Positions 31,662 through 41,503 of a stretch of DNA of 64,000 nucleotides are shown here, one piece after another. Origin of the DNA: Bombyx mori (Eukaryota > Arthropoda > Insecta > Lepidoptera > Bombycidae); NCBI RefSeq assembly GCF_030269925.1, contig NC_085129.1:12763501-12827500 (forward strand). The letters run 5' to 3'. Within the stretch, counting starts at the first letter, position 1. Each line of letters opens with the position of its first letter. Both the position numbers and the translations under genes were made by a program. The notes beneath the pieces are model-generated. The model did not search any database. It saw only the letters and a list, made by a program, of their open reading frames with translations, and had not been told where the DNA came from.

Positions 31662-34544
31662 ATGGCGTACAAAAGTAGGCTGAAACCCCTATCCGTAACA
31701 ATAGGATTTTTTAACGCATACGGTCTCGCAAATCAACGTGATCAGGTTTGTGATTTTTTGCGTGACCATCAAATTGACATATTTTTAGTACAGGAGACTC
31801 TACTTAAGCCCGCGCGCCGCGACCCTAAAATCGCGAACTATAACATGGTTAGGAACGACAGGCTCACTGCTCGTGGTGGTGGTACCGTCATCTACTACAG
31901 AAGAGCCTTGCACTGCATCCCGCTCGATCCCCCCGCGCTCGTTAACATCGAAGCATCAGTATGCCGAATCTCACTGACGGGACACGCGCCGATCGTTATC
32001 GCGTCCGTTTATCTTCCACCGGATAAGATTGTTCTAAGCAGTGATATCGAGGCGCTGCTCAGCATGGGAAGCTCTGTCATTCTGGCGGGCGACCTAAATT
32101 GTAAACACATCAGGTGGAATTCTCACACCACAACCCCTAATGGCAGGCGGCTCGACGCGCTAGTTGATGATCTCGCCTTCGATATCATCGCTCCGCTAAC
32201 CCCGACTCACTACCCGCTAAATATCGCGCATCGCCCGGATATACTCGACATAGCGTTATTAAAAAACGTAGCTCTGCGCTTACACTCGATCGAAGTAGTT
32301 TCAGAGTTAGATTCAGACCACCGTCCCGTCGTTATGAAACTCGGTCGCGCTCCCGATTCCGTTCCCGTCACGAGGACTGTGGTGGATTGGCACACGCTGG
32401 GCATCAGCCTGGCTGAATCTGATCCACCATCGCTCCCGTTTAGCCCGGACTCTACCCCGTCTCTTCAGGATACCGCTGAAGCCATAGACATCCTAACGTC
32501 ACACATTACCTCGACATTAGATAGGTCATCGAAGCAAGTTGTAGCGGAGGACTTCCTTCACCGCTTCGAATTGCCCGACGATATTAGGGAACTCCTTAGA
32601 GCTAAGAACGCTTCGATCCGCGCCTACGATAGGTATCCTACCATGGAAAATCGTATTCGAATGCGTGCCCTACAACGCGACGTAAAGTCTCGCATCGCCG
32701 AAATCCGAGATGCTAGGTGGTCTGATTTCTTAGAAGGACTCGCGCCCTCTCAAAGGTCTTACTACCGTTTAGCTCGTACTCTCAAATCGGATACGGTAGT
32801 AACTATGCCCCCCCTCGTAGGCCTCTCAGGTCGACTCGCGGCGTTTGATGATGACGAAAAAGCAGAGCTGCTGGCCGATACATTGCAAACCCAGTGCACG
32901 CCCAGCATTCAATCCGCGGACCCTGTTCATGTAGAATTAGTAGACAGTGAGGTAGAACGCAGAGCCTCCTTGCCACCCTCGGATGCGTTACCACCCGTCA
33001 CCCCAATGGAAGTTAAAGACCTGATCAAAGACCTACGTCCTCGCAAGGCTCCCGGTTCCGACGGTATATCTAACCGCGTTATTAAACTTCTACCCATCCA
33101 ACTCATCGTGATGTTGGCATCTGTTTTCAATGCCGCTATGGCGAACTGTATCTTTCCCGCGGTGTGGAAAGAAGCAGACGTTATCGGCATACATAAACCC
33201 GGTAAACCAAAAAATCATCCGACGAGTTACCGCCCGATTAGCCTCCTCATGTCTCTGGGCAAACTGTATGAGCGTTTGCTCTACAAACGCCTCAGAGACT
33301 TCGTCTCATCAAAGGGCATTCTCATCGATGAACAATTCGGATTCCGTGCAAATCACTCATGCGTACAACAGGTGCACCGCCTCACGGAGCACATTCTTGT
33401 AGGACTTAACCGACCAAAACCGATCTATACGGGAGCCCTCTTCTTCGACGTCGCAAAAGCGTTCGACAAAGTCTGGCACAACGGTTTGATTTTCAAACTT
33501 TTCAACATGGGCGTACCGGATAGTCTCGTGCTCATCATACGAGACTTCTTGTCTAACCGCTCTTTTCGATATCGAGTAGAGGGAACCCGCTCCTCCCCGC
33601 GACCACTCACGGCTGGAGTCCCGCAAGGCTCCGTTCTCTCTCCGCTCCTATTTAGTTTATTTATTAACGATATTCCCCGGTCGCCGCCGACTCAGCTAGC
33701 CTTATTCGCTGACGACACAACCGTTTACTACTCAAGTAGAAACAAGTCCCTAATCGCGAGTAAGCTCCAGAGTGCAGCGTTAACCCTCGGACAGTGGTTC
33801 CGAAAATGGCGCATAGACATCAACCCAGCGAAAAGCACAGCAGTGTTATTTCAAAGGGGAAACTCACCGCTTATTTCCTCCCGCATTAGGAGGAGAAATA
33901 TCACACCCCCGATCACCCTCTTCGGCCAACCTATACCCTGGGCTAGGAAGGTCAAGTACCTGGGAGTCACCCTGGATGCATCCATGACATTCCGCCCGCA
34001 TATAAAAACAGTCCGCGATCGTGCCGCATTTATTCTCGGCAGACTCTATCCCATGATCTGTAAGCGGAGTAAAATGTCCCTTCGGAACAAGGTGACACTT
34101 TACAAAACTTGCATAAGGCCCGTCATGACTTACGCGAGTGTGGTGTTCGCTCACGCGGCCCGCACACACATAGACACCCTCCAATCCCTACAATCCCGCT
34201 TTTGCAGGTTAGCCGTCGGGGCTCCGTGGTTCGTGAGGAACGTCGACCTACACGACGACCTGGGGCTCGAATCGATCCGCAAACACATGAAGTCAGTGTC
34301 GGAACGTTACTTCGATAAGGCTATGCGTCATGATAATCGCCTTATCGTTGCTGCCGCTGACTACTCCCCGAATCCTGATCACGCAGGAGCAAGTCACCGT
34401 CGTCGCCCTAGACACGTCCTTACGGATCTATCAGATCCAATAACTCTTGCATTAGATACCTTCAGCTCTAACACTAGGAGCAGGCTGAGGAACCCCGGTA
34501 ACCGTACGCGTCGAACTCGACAAAGAGGTCGACGTGCAGCCTAA
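31662..34544 (+). CDS. LINE ORF2, endonuclease-reverse transcriptase
   Basis: 960 residues. The N-terminal AP-type endonuclease (about 8-225) has FFNAYG, QET (Glu45), GDLNCKH and SDHRPV (His220). The reverse transcriptase (about 430-720) shows KAPGSDGISN, SYRPISLLMSLGKLYERL, FGFRANHSC, FFDVAKAFDKVWH, GVPQGSVLSPLLFSLFINDI and the catalytic FADD at 682-685. A C-terminal region follows (VKYLGVTLDASMTF; IRPVMTYASVVFAHA) and ends in a basic tail. No RNase H domain is seen. The protein would nick the target and copy the RNA in place. No broken motif was found, so activity is plausible. Length is normal for jockey-type ORF2. Confidence 0.95.
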   Translation: MAYKSRLKPLSVTIGFFNAYGLANQRDQVCDFLRDHQIDIFLVQETLLKPARRDPKIANYNMVRNDRLTARGGGTVIYYRRALHCIPLDPPALVNIEASVCRISLTGHAPIVIASVYLPPDKIVLSSDIEALLSMGSSVILAGDLNCKHIRWNSHTTTPNGRRLDALVDDLAFDIIAPLTPTHYPLNIAHRPDILDIALLKNVALRLHSIEVVSELDSDHRPVVMKLGRAPDSVPVTRTVVDWHTLGISLAESDPPSLPFSPDSTPSLQDTAEAIDILTSHITSTLDRSSKQVVAEDFLHRFELPDDIRELLRAKNASIRAYDRYPTMENRIRMRALQRDVKSRIAEIRDARWSDFLEGLAPSQRSYYRLARTLKSDTVVTMPPLVGLSGRLAAFDDDEKAELLADTLQTQCTPSIQSADPVHVELVDSEVERRASLPPSDALPPVTPMEVKDLIKDLRPRKAPGSDGISNRVIKLLPIQLIVMLASVFNAAMANCIFPAVWKEADVIGIHKPGKPKNHPTSYRPISLLMSLGKLYERLLYKRLRDFVSSKGILIDEQFGFRANHSCVQQVHRLTEHILVGLNRPKPIYTGALFFDVAKAFDKVWHNGLIFKLFNMGVPDSLVLIIRDFLSNRSFRYRVEGTRSSPRPLTAGVPQGSVLSPLLFSLFINDIPRSPPTQLALFADDTTVYYSSRNKSLIASKLQSAALTLGQWFRKWRIDINPAKSTAVLFQRGNSPLISSRIRRRNITPPITLFGQPIPWARKVKYLGVTLDASMTFRPHIKTVRDRAAFILGRLYPMICKRSKMSLRNKVTLYKTCIRPVMTYASVVFAHAARTHIDTLQSLQSRFCRLAVGAPWFVRNVDLHDDLGLESIRKHMKSVSERYFDKAMRHDNRLIVAAADYSPNPDHAGASHRRRPRHVLTDLSDPITLALDTFSSNTRSRLRNPGNRTRRTRQRGRRAA

Positions 34545-34556
34545 CCCATGCATCAG

Positions 34557-34607
34557 CCCGCTGAGTTTCTCGCCGGATCTTCTCAGTGGGTCGCGATTCC
34601 GATCCGG
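34557..34607 (+). promoter_or_regulatory. Conserved 3'-UTR pseudoknot-forming element of the LINE
   Basis: Stem 1: cccgctgag (34557-34565) with ctcagtggg (34582-34590). Stem 2: ccggatc (34573-34579), lying in the loop of stem 1, with gatccgg (34601-34607). This is H-type pseudoknot geometry. The element recurs in both LINE subfamilies and shows paired substitutions. In LINEs such 3' structures can be the docking site for the reverse transcriptase; that role is inferred here. Confidence 0.6.
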
Positions 34608-34776
34608 TAGTAGATTCATTCGCGAAGCAACTGCTCTTGAGTTGTTAGGTCTCCTTCGGAGGCGCTCGGGCAGTTGTTAGCAAATCCCACCCCTCCTGGC
34701 TGAGCATTTGCTCGCCCACCTGTCCTGGTGAAGCTGGAAAGGCCTCCGGGCCACCAGTAATCCTTCAATCATAAAA

Positions 34777-34810
<34 letters not shown>

Positions 34811-34818
34811 TTTAATGA

Positions 34819-35760
34819 ATAACGTTTTAACAAACATTATTTCATTTACATAATACCTTAATTACTGACAATCGCGTTATCGGTCACGGAATGTAAATAT
34901 AATAATATGTAAACGTTTAATTACTATTTATTCGTAATTCCGAGCGAGAACAACAATGGACACGTCCTAAAAATCGAGTGACTTTCACCGCGCAGATCGG
35001 AGGCGGGCAGAAAGCGTATTTTTAAATTAACAATCTGTAACATTCAGATAGCAAACATTTTAAGAGTTTGTTTTCAGCGGGAGATAATACGCTAATTAAA
35101 ACGTTGGGCTTTGTTGGTTTTATGGTTTCGGCCTAGTGCTTTCTATTATAAATCAAAACAATTAAACTAAATTTATTCTTGACGTTACTGCGAAATTTTC
35201 CTTGAGAATTCAACTGAGATTCCGCTTATGATCTACGCTTTGCAATAAAATTATCATTCGTATACAATGAGTTTCCGATTTCAACGTTGCAAAAGCAATA
35301 CGACTGGTAACTTAATACTTTAGCTAATTCCTACAAACGTATCAACGGCGCATTAAACAACTGAATTGATTGCATTCGATTGTTTGCGAGTCCCTACTAT
35401 TGTCGCGTTTTAATATAAATCTCGATCTTATCTCGTCTGTATCTAGCGCTAACAGAGCGGCGAGAGTATCTAGATAGTGTTCACGATTAGCGGCAATTAA
35501 GGTTTGCTCTCTGTGACTGCGTGACGAGCTAACTCGCGAAGCGTTATGTCTGCTTAACCACTACTACGTGTGATTTTATCTCGATTTCATTTAGGTACGT
35601 AGAATTCTATGTTGCGTTGTTAGATAGGATTGTTTTCTATAATTATTGAGAAACGCTGTAAACATGTTATTTTGGGACAATTTCTTTGCTTAGTTTGACT
35701 CTCTGGTTAACGATTGATAAACTAAGGAGAACACGCGTAAATATGTTGCACATGTTTAAG
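34819..35760. other. No gene seen
   Basis: Flank of the LINE insertion, AT-rich. 35430-35580 is GC-richer (gctaacagagcggcgag; ctgcgtgacgagctaactcg) without a reading frame. Confidence 0.5.
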
Positions 35761-35932
35761 AGTTTTTTTAATTTTTTAGTTTTATGTGCTTAGGTGGGTG
35801 GACGAGGTCACGCCTCACCTGGTGTTAAGTGGTTCAAACCGAAACGTATTACTGCTTCACGGCAGAAATAGGCAGGGTAGTAGAATCCGTGAGGACTCAC
35901 AAGAGGTCCTACCACTAGTAAAGTAAGAGGTT
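35761..35932 (-). mobile_element. Bm1-type SINE, head-less and internally deleted
   Basis: Tail (ttatgtgcttaggtgggtgg, cctggtgttaagtggtt) joined directly to the aaaccgaaacgtattactgc segment, ending ctaccactagta. About 100 bp of body is missing. Confidence 0.88.
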
Positions 35933-36002
35933 TTTTTTTATTCACACAGAAGCGAGTCTTTATTAAAGCGAATGCTGATGTACATTTGTCATTGCTCACG
36001 AC

Positions 36003-36290
36003 TTGGCTTGGCGCACGCACTCGTTAAGTGGGGTTGTGGCGGTAGCCATCATACAACGCAGGATATTTGACAGATGCCTGAATCTCGCTTACGACATTTT
36101 CAAGATAAGCCTGCATATATACAAGTTCCGAACAACAACATTCGGACCGCCGGTCTACCGAGCAATATCATCCGCTCGGTGGAAGATGTTCCCTTCGTCG
36201 TTTAAGCTCCCCACACTGTATGCCTACAAGGGTTTCAGTGAGGACTTTCACCTGATCAGTCCAGCGCATGGGGATTCGTCCACGAGATCT
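36003..36290 (+). repeat. Dispersed repeat family W, longest copy
   Basis: Blocks in order: gcgcacgcactcgttaagtg, catacaacgcaggatatttg, agatgcctgaatctcgctta, attttcaagataagcctgc, acattcggaccgccggtcta, gctcggtggaagatgttccc, gatcagtccagcgcatgg. Parts of this recur at 7649, 25228 and 43853. One forward frame is open for 106 codons but the frame is not kept in the other copies, so coding is doubtful. Confidence 0.65.
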
Positions 36291-36405
36291 ATTACATATA
36301 TGTATATATTTCAACGTATATAAGTATGTATGTCAGTCTCTGGTACCTCTAACACAGGGAAATCTAATTTGAGGCCGGATGACTGCGGTTTGTTCCCAGT
36401 CACAT
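36291..36405 (+). mobile_element. 3' half of the second SINE family
   Basis: Shares ataagtatgtatgtcagtct, ctggtacc and aacacaggg/aatc with 5785-5870 of the copy at 5.6 kb. The tRNA-like head is absent. Confidence 0.65.
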
Positions 36406-36813
36406 AATATTCATTTATTTCTTTATTTAGTATTATTTATTGAAGTTTTAAAAACGCCTGTGTATGTTGACTTGAATAAAAAAATCTTTATTATTCCAAT
36501 TGCGTTTCATATTCGATTTACAATAAGTTTTGTGACAAATCATAGTATATTCTGCGATTATATCGTAGAGACAGATTGCGAGTACGTACTCGTTAGATAA
36601 GACGATTAATGCCCACTGTTTCGACTTGTATCTATTCATTGAAGGAAGTCTATACTGTGTACGTGTAAGTATAGGCTTATAGCGTTTTATTTGGTTAAGT
36701 TGTATTCCAAAATTTGTAATTCACGACAAGGTATTCAGATTATAAATATTAGATTAATGAGTGATCCGGTAACGTCAATTAATACGATTTACTTATGGTA
36801 TTTTTTTCTTTTT
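36406..36813. other. No gene seen
   Basis: AT-rich with short chance ORFs. Confidence 0.5.
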
Positions 36814-37055
36814 CTTTTTACCTACTTATGCTGATAGCTTTGAGAGGCTATCTCAGCTTCCCTTTAGCATGTAGGTGAGCTCACGGGGCTCAAACCGGAG
36901 CAGTGCTTCGCAGAATCTACCACCAGATCCGAAATGCGACCCACTGAGAAGATCTGGCGAGAAACTCAGTGAGCTGTGTCTATGGGTTAATTTACTCGTC
37001 GAGCCCTTCGTCGCAAGTGACGGATTCGGTGAGGACGGTGACCGGTACTTGTGGT
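36814..37055 (-). mobile_element. Jockey-type LINE fragment, subfamily B (3' end)
   Basis: Minus-strand reading: ORF2 Arg-rich end, stop, stem arms ctcactgag and ctcagtggg, second arms ccagatc and gatctgg (both changed together relative to ccggatc/gatccgg), terminal cctctcaaagctatc. A small deletion removes part of the middle UTR. Confidence 0.85.
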
Positions 37056-37105
37056 AAGGCCTAATACTCACTCGAGTATCCTCGAATGAGTACAGTCGTG
37101 CCTTG

Positions 37106-37208
37106 AGGTTGTCGTGGCCTAAGGAATTAGACGCTCGGTGCATTCTTATGGAAAGATGCGACTGTGCCGATGTTCGAATTTCTATTACTAAATTTTCTAA
37201 TCAAATAC
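37106..37208 (+). mobile_element. Bm1-type SINE, head only
   Basis: tggcctaaggaattagacgc, gtgccgatgttcgaat and ctaattttctaatcaaatac: the tRNA-like head and start of the body, 3'-truncated and diverged. Confidence 0.75.
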
Positions 37209-38309
37209 ACAATTCGTACACGATCACAAAAAAAAAATTACAGTGACTCCAATAAGTACTAGTAAAATGTAGTTTGTACTTGTTACGCTTGTACCTTAAA
37301 CCATACATCCATGGGTGATCTATTAAATGCTATTACGCTGTCCCTTAGCAAATGAGCTGGAGATTCATAACCTTCGTACTTTATAATTTCTGCAGCAGCC
37401 AAACATATTTATTAGTCGGTTTGTTTTATTGTACTCTATTAGACGCTATAAATAAACTGAACAGCCTTCACGTTCGATGGTTCCAGAATGTTCTCTGATA
37501 GCATTAAATTGATTGAAAACTTACGACCTCTGATAAATAGCATCGATTTTTGAAACGGCAACGAGATGAAAATAAGCACAACTTAGAGTATACATATAGC
37601 TTTCTTGTGTATACTCTAAGAAGCACAACCACACCCCCAAAAATTGAATATATTAAACTCGGTTGGCAACGGAATCCTGATCTGAATTTTTAATGTTAAT
37701 TCGGAGCTTAAATCCTAAACTCCCAACTGTCCTAAGTATGATTATGAAAGACTTTCACAAAGAAGGCTGGGAAATAAATTAAATTTAAAATTAATTAAGT
37801 GAGACCTAAGCCTGCTTATATTTACCGCGAAATATGATTTTTCCGTTGGCTTGCTATGTAGTCTCTAATTAAGATGTCGTTTTCTTCTTGTAGCTTTTAT
37901 CCCACACTGTGTGGTATGTTCTCTTATACGCTGCATAGAGATTTGGCATAAGTTTTACGACCGCCTGTCTGACGTCAATCTACTTGGGCAATATCTCCAG
38001 GAGTATATCCGATGTAACCTGCCATAGGAAGGGACCACATCTGTTTCTTCTCTTATCTTTCTTCATACTTATTTTCCTTCATCCGTTTTCGTTTCTATGA
38101 TTTACATTTGATTATATTAAATATTATACTTATTTTTTCTCCTAAACCAAAAAATCTCTAATTTTATTAGCGTTTACGTATTTTGATAAGAATTATTTTT
38201 CATATTTTATAATGAGTGCTGACATTCACTTGGTGATTCCATGGCCTCTTCTTACTAGTAATAGTTTTGACTTTTAAATTATAATCAACGCGGATCCGGA
38301 CAGTGAGTT
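37209..38309. other. No gene; one perfect hairpin
   Basis: 37582-37620 holds a 12-bp perfect inverted repeat (cttagagtatac / gtatactctaag, 15-base loop). The rest is AT-rich without supported exons. Confidence 0.5.
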
Positions 38310-38670
38310 TTGGCTGAGTTTCTGTCAGCGAAATCCAGTGTACAACCAACAACAGAATTGCAATCTAATCAGCATAAATTAGCCAACCCGGCAGACTATG
38401 TAGTACCTAAATCGAAAAATAAGAGACCTAAATTTATGTATAAAATAAATTTAAACAAAAGGAATCCATCCGACGGGGGACACATCAAAGAGAAAACAAA
38501 ATTGTTATTTTTATTTAATTCCGAACATTTTCATATTTATTTACCTATTAAACCTTCTCTGGACTTCCATAAATAATTCAAGACCAAAATTAGCCAAATC
38601 GGTCCAGCCGTTCTCGAGTTTTAGCGAGACTAACGAACAGCAATTCATTTTTATATATATATATAGATAG
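38310..38670 (+). repeat. Unclassified dispersed repeat with AT tail
   Basis: The 3' part aaaattagccaaatcggtcc, agccgttctcgagttttagc, gagactaacgaacagc and a (TA)n end is a familiar lepidopteran repeat terminus. The 5' part is open for 88 codons (FLSAKSSVQPTTELQSNQHK) but I do not recognise the protein. Only one copy is in the window. Confidence 0.45.
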
Positions 38671-39264
38671 AAGATAGATAAATATAATTCAAACCTTTAT
38701 TTATTATTATAGCCTACCAAATCACACATGTATAATATACAAACACACGTATATAAAGACAAAGTCGGTTGTAAACTTGCTGTTGTTCGCCTAGAAAAAG
38801 ATCTTTCCTCACTGACTTTTTGCTTCTAATAAAACAAGAAACATTTAGTCAAACACGCTATTACGGTAATTAAAAAACTCGTTAATGCTTTCATTCGTTA
38901 CATTGGTATTATTAAAGCAATTCGCCAGAACGGGTTGTTAGGTGCCCATTAAAAACTTTGAAAATGTTCATTTTGGGAATTCAAAAATGTTCATTACGTA
39001 AGTGATATTACGGTAATGAACACATTGAGATGTTCACCATTTGTATTCATTCAGAATAATGAAGTTATGTAATAGGTATTCTTCTTGAGAATTCGAATTT
39101 AAAATTGTTTGTCATATTGTATTTTTAAATGATCCGCTGGAGATGAAAACAATTGAGGCAACTTGTTGCTTTTTTAAATTATCAGGCGCTTGTGAGTTTA
39201 AGAGTTAAAATCAATATATTTTTCTACAAATCTTTCGCAAAAACAACGTTAAGTAGTATCGTTA
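38671..39264. other. No gene seen
   Basis: AT-rich, nothing supported. Confidence 0.5.
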
Positions 39265-39703
39265 AGTCGTCATGGCCTAAAGGATAAGACGTCCGGTGCA
39301 TTCGTATCCCGCGACGCAACGGTGTTCGAATCTCGCAGGCGGGTACCAATTTTTCTAATGAAATACGTACTTGGCAAATGTTCACGAATGACTTCCACGG
39401 TGAAGGAATAACATCGTGTAATGAAAATCAAACCCACAAAATTGTAATTTGCGTAATTATTGGTGGTAGGACCTCTTGTGAGTCCGCTCGGGTAGGTACC
39501 GCCACCACGCCACGTCTATTTCGGCAGGGAAGCAGTAACTCGTTTAGGTTTGAAGGTGGGGCAGCCGTTGTAGCTATATTGAGACTAGAGCTTATATCTC
39601 AATGTGGGTGACGCATTTACGTTGTAGATGTCTATGGGCTCCAGTAACCACTTAACACCAGGTGGGCTGTGAGCTCGGCGACCATCTAAGCAATAAAAAA
39701 AAA
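39265..39703 (+). mobile_element. Bm1-type SINE, full length
   Basis: Head with A box (catggcctaaaggataagac) and B box (gtgttcgaatctcgc), complete body, and tail ending ctaagcaataaa plus A run. 439 bp. Confidence 0.93.
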
Positions 39704-39844
39704 GTAGATTGGTTTAGCTGACGTAATTTTTCATGCTTATGTGCCGTATCGTGCACTAAATAAGTTAAGCTATGTGAAATCGCTGAACTGTTTGAAGTTA
39801 AGTTACTTGTGTATGGCGATCCATTGCTCTCTTCTTTCTTCTTT

Positions 39845-40110
39845 TTCTCCACCTTATCCCACTAGGGGGGGGTCGGCACAGCAATTTTTTCTCTTCCATT
39901 CTCTTCTATCAGGCGTCATCTCAACACTCACTCCTCTCTCTCTCTCATATCGTCATTCACACGCTCCATCCATGTCTTCTTCGGTCGACCTCTTCCCCCT
40001 CTACCTTGCACTACCATTTCCATACATCTCGTAGTCACATGCATTTTCTCTCTACGCATCACATGTTCATACCACGCTTACCGTCCGCTCCTTAATTTGT
40101 TGCTTACCGG
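39845..40110 (-). pseudogene. RTE-type LINE, C-terminal and 3' fragment
   Basis: On the minus strand the segment ggtcgaccgaagaagacatg, then gaatgacgatatgagagag, matches the RPKKxWMxxVxxDM pattern of RTE ORF2 ends, followed by ccccctagtgggataagg in the UTR. Decayed. Confidence 0.5.
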
Positions 40111-40384
40111 GGCCACTTTCACACTTCCTCTGGTCCATTGCTACGTGAGCTAATCCAAATCTCTCCAGTCTCACCTGACACCACTTAAGCGCCTTTATTG
40201 TCAAACCGAACCACTTGCTATACCTACACGTAGCACTGACTCGCGAAACTTCTAGTTTGGTATGCATGCCAAGCATTTCTAGTTTACCTATTATTGGTTA
40301 GAGCTTAAGTGACAGTTCAGTATCAGTTTAGCTTTGTTCTAGTTTAGCTATTGATCTGCAACCAAATTTAGCTACCACAGCTTG

Positions 40385-40596
40385 TACAAGGTACCACCAC
40401 CCCGCCTATTTCTGCCGTGAAGCAGTAATGCGTTTCGGTTTGAAAGGCGGGGCAGCCGTTGTAACTATACTGACACCTTAGAACTTATATCTCAAGGTGG
40501 GTGGCGCATTTACGTTGTAGATGTCTATGGGATCCAGTAACCACTTAACACCAGGTGGGCTGTGAGCTCGTCCACACATATAGGCAATAAAAAAAA
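40385..40596 (+). mobile_element. Bm1-type SINE, 5'-truncated
   Basis: Begins in the gtaccaccaccccgcc segment and is complete to the A tail (taggcaataaaaaaaaa). Confidence 0.92.
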
Positions 40597-40931
40597 ATTC
40601 TATGTAACATAATTCTTTCTAATCACAATTTCGAATATAAGGGTTTTGTTGTACGTCGAAAAGGTGATAAAGTGCTGCACAATTTCAAGAACGATCCTCT
40701 TGCCACGGACTCACGTAATTGTTTTATGATTAATACAAGACGTTTCTCGCGGCTTCACCATCGCTAAACGAACATTTTGTATTTAGTGAATCATGTATTT
40801 TCTATGTAATGAATTGCCTGCGTCACTCTCCGATTCATAAACCACAAATCGATTAGTAGAACGTTGATACGTAAAATCATTGACTAACGAATTTATTGTC
40901 GGAGGCGTTATAGCAGATACCCTGGATTTAG

Positions 40932-41042
40932 TGGTGGTAGGACCTCTTGTGAGTCCCGTCGGGTAGGTACTACGGCCCTGCCTATTTGTGCCTTGAAGCA
41001 GTAATGCGTTTCGGTTTGAAGGGTGGGGCAGCCGTTGTAGCA
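40932..41042 (+). mobile_element. Bm1-type SINE, internal fragment
   Basis: gtggtaggacctcttgtgag to ggggcagccgttgtag; both the head and the tail are absent. Confidence 0.88.
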
Positions 41043-41169
41043 ATTATGCAAAAATGACTGAATCGGGTTCATGAGATTTTGTATAACGTTATTTTTTAGC
41101 CTAGATTAATACGTATGATCTTATACTTTTTATCGTGGTAAATAACATGACCTGGGCAACGTCGGGTAT

Positions 41170-41277
41170 TTTTTTTTATTGCTTCGTTTGGTGGACAGCC
41201 CACCTGGTGTTAAGTGGTTATCGGAGCCCATAGTTATCTACAACGTAAATGCCGCCACTCACCTTGAGTGATCGTAT
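41170..41277 (-). mobile_element. Bm1-type SINE, tail fragment
   Basis: T run, attgcttcgtttggtggac, cctggtgttaagtggttatc, ending at cactcaccttgag. Confidence 0.88.
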
Positions 41278-41503
41278 TACCTGTTTTTTTTCATAGAGCG
41301 TTTTTAGTAACCATTCTCATGCGACTTAACGCAACGAATATGACTTTATAGGGACAAGTTTGCGGTTAGAATCTAGTTTACAGTCTTTAGTTGACACACG
41401 TCAAAAGCGGTCTTCAGCTGCGTAAAACTACCGCAAAGCCCTTAAGCGAAAACGGGAAAATCCAGCGGTTTTGCGGGCACCGCCGCTAATTAAACCGGCC
41501 TAG

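Larger units (their letters stand above)
29694..34805 (+). mobile_element. Full-length jockey-type non-LTR retrotransposon
   Basis: 5112 bp in order: CpG-rich 5' UTR, ORF1 (30006-31658), ORF2 (31662-34544), 3' UTR of about 240 bp, and an A tail. It is bounded by a perfect 13-bp target duplication. Both ORFs are open over their whole length, so this is a recent and possibly competent insertion. The order (gag with zinc knuckles; AP-type endonuclease; reverse transcriptase; no RNase H) and the motifs are those of the jockey clade. Subfamily A tails at 22.0 and 23.7 kb are 5'-truncated relatives. Confidence 0.93.

Noticed and set aside
32210..34318. Several antisense or alternative-frame ORFs within LINE ORF2
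   Set aside because: They lie wholly within a frame with clear endonuclease and RT motifs.
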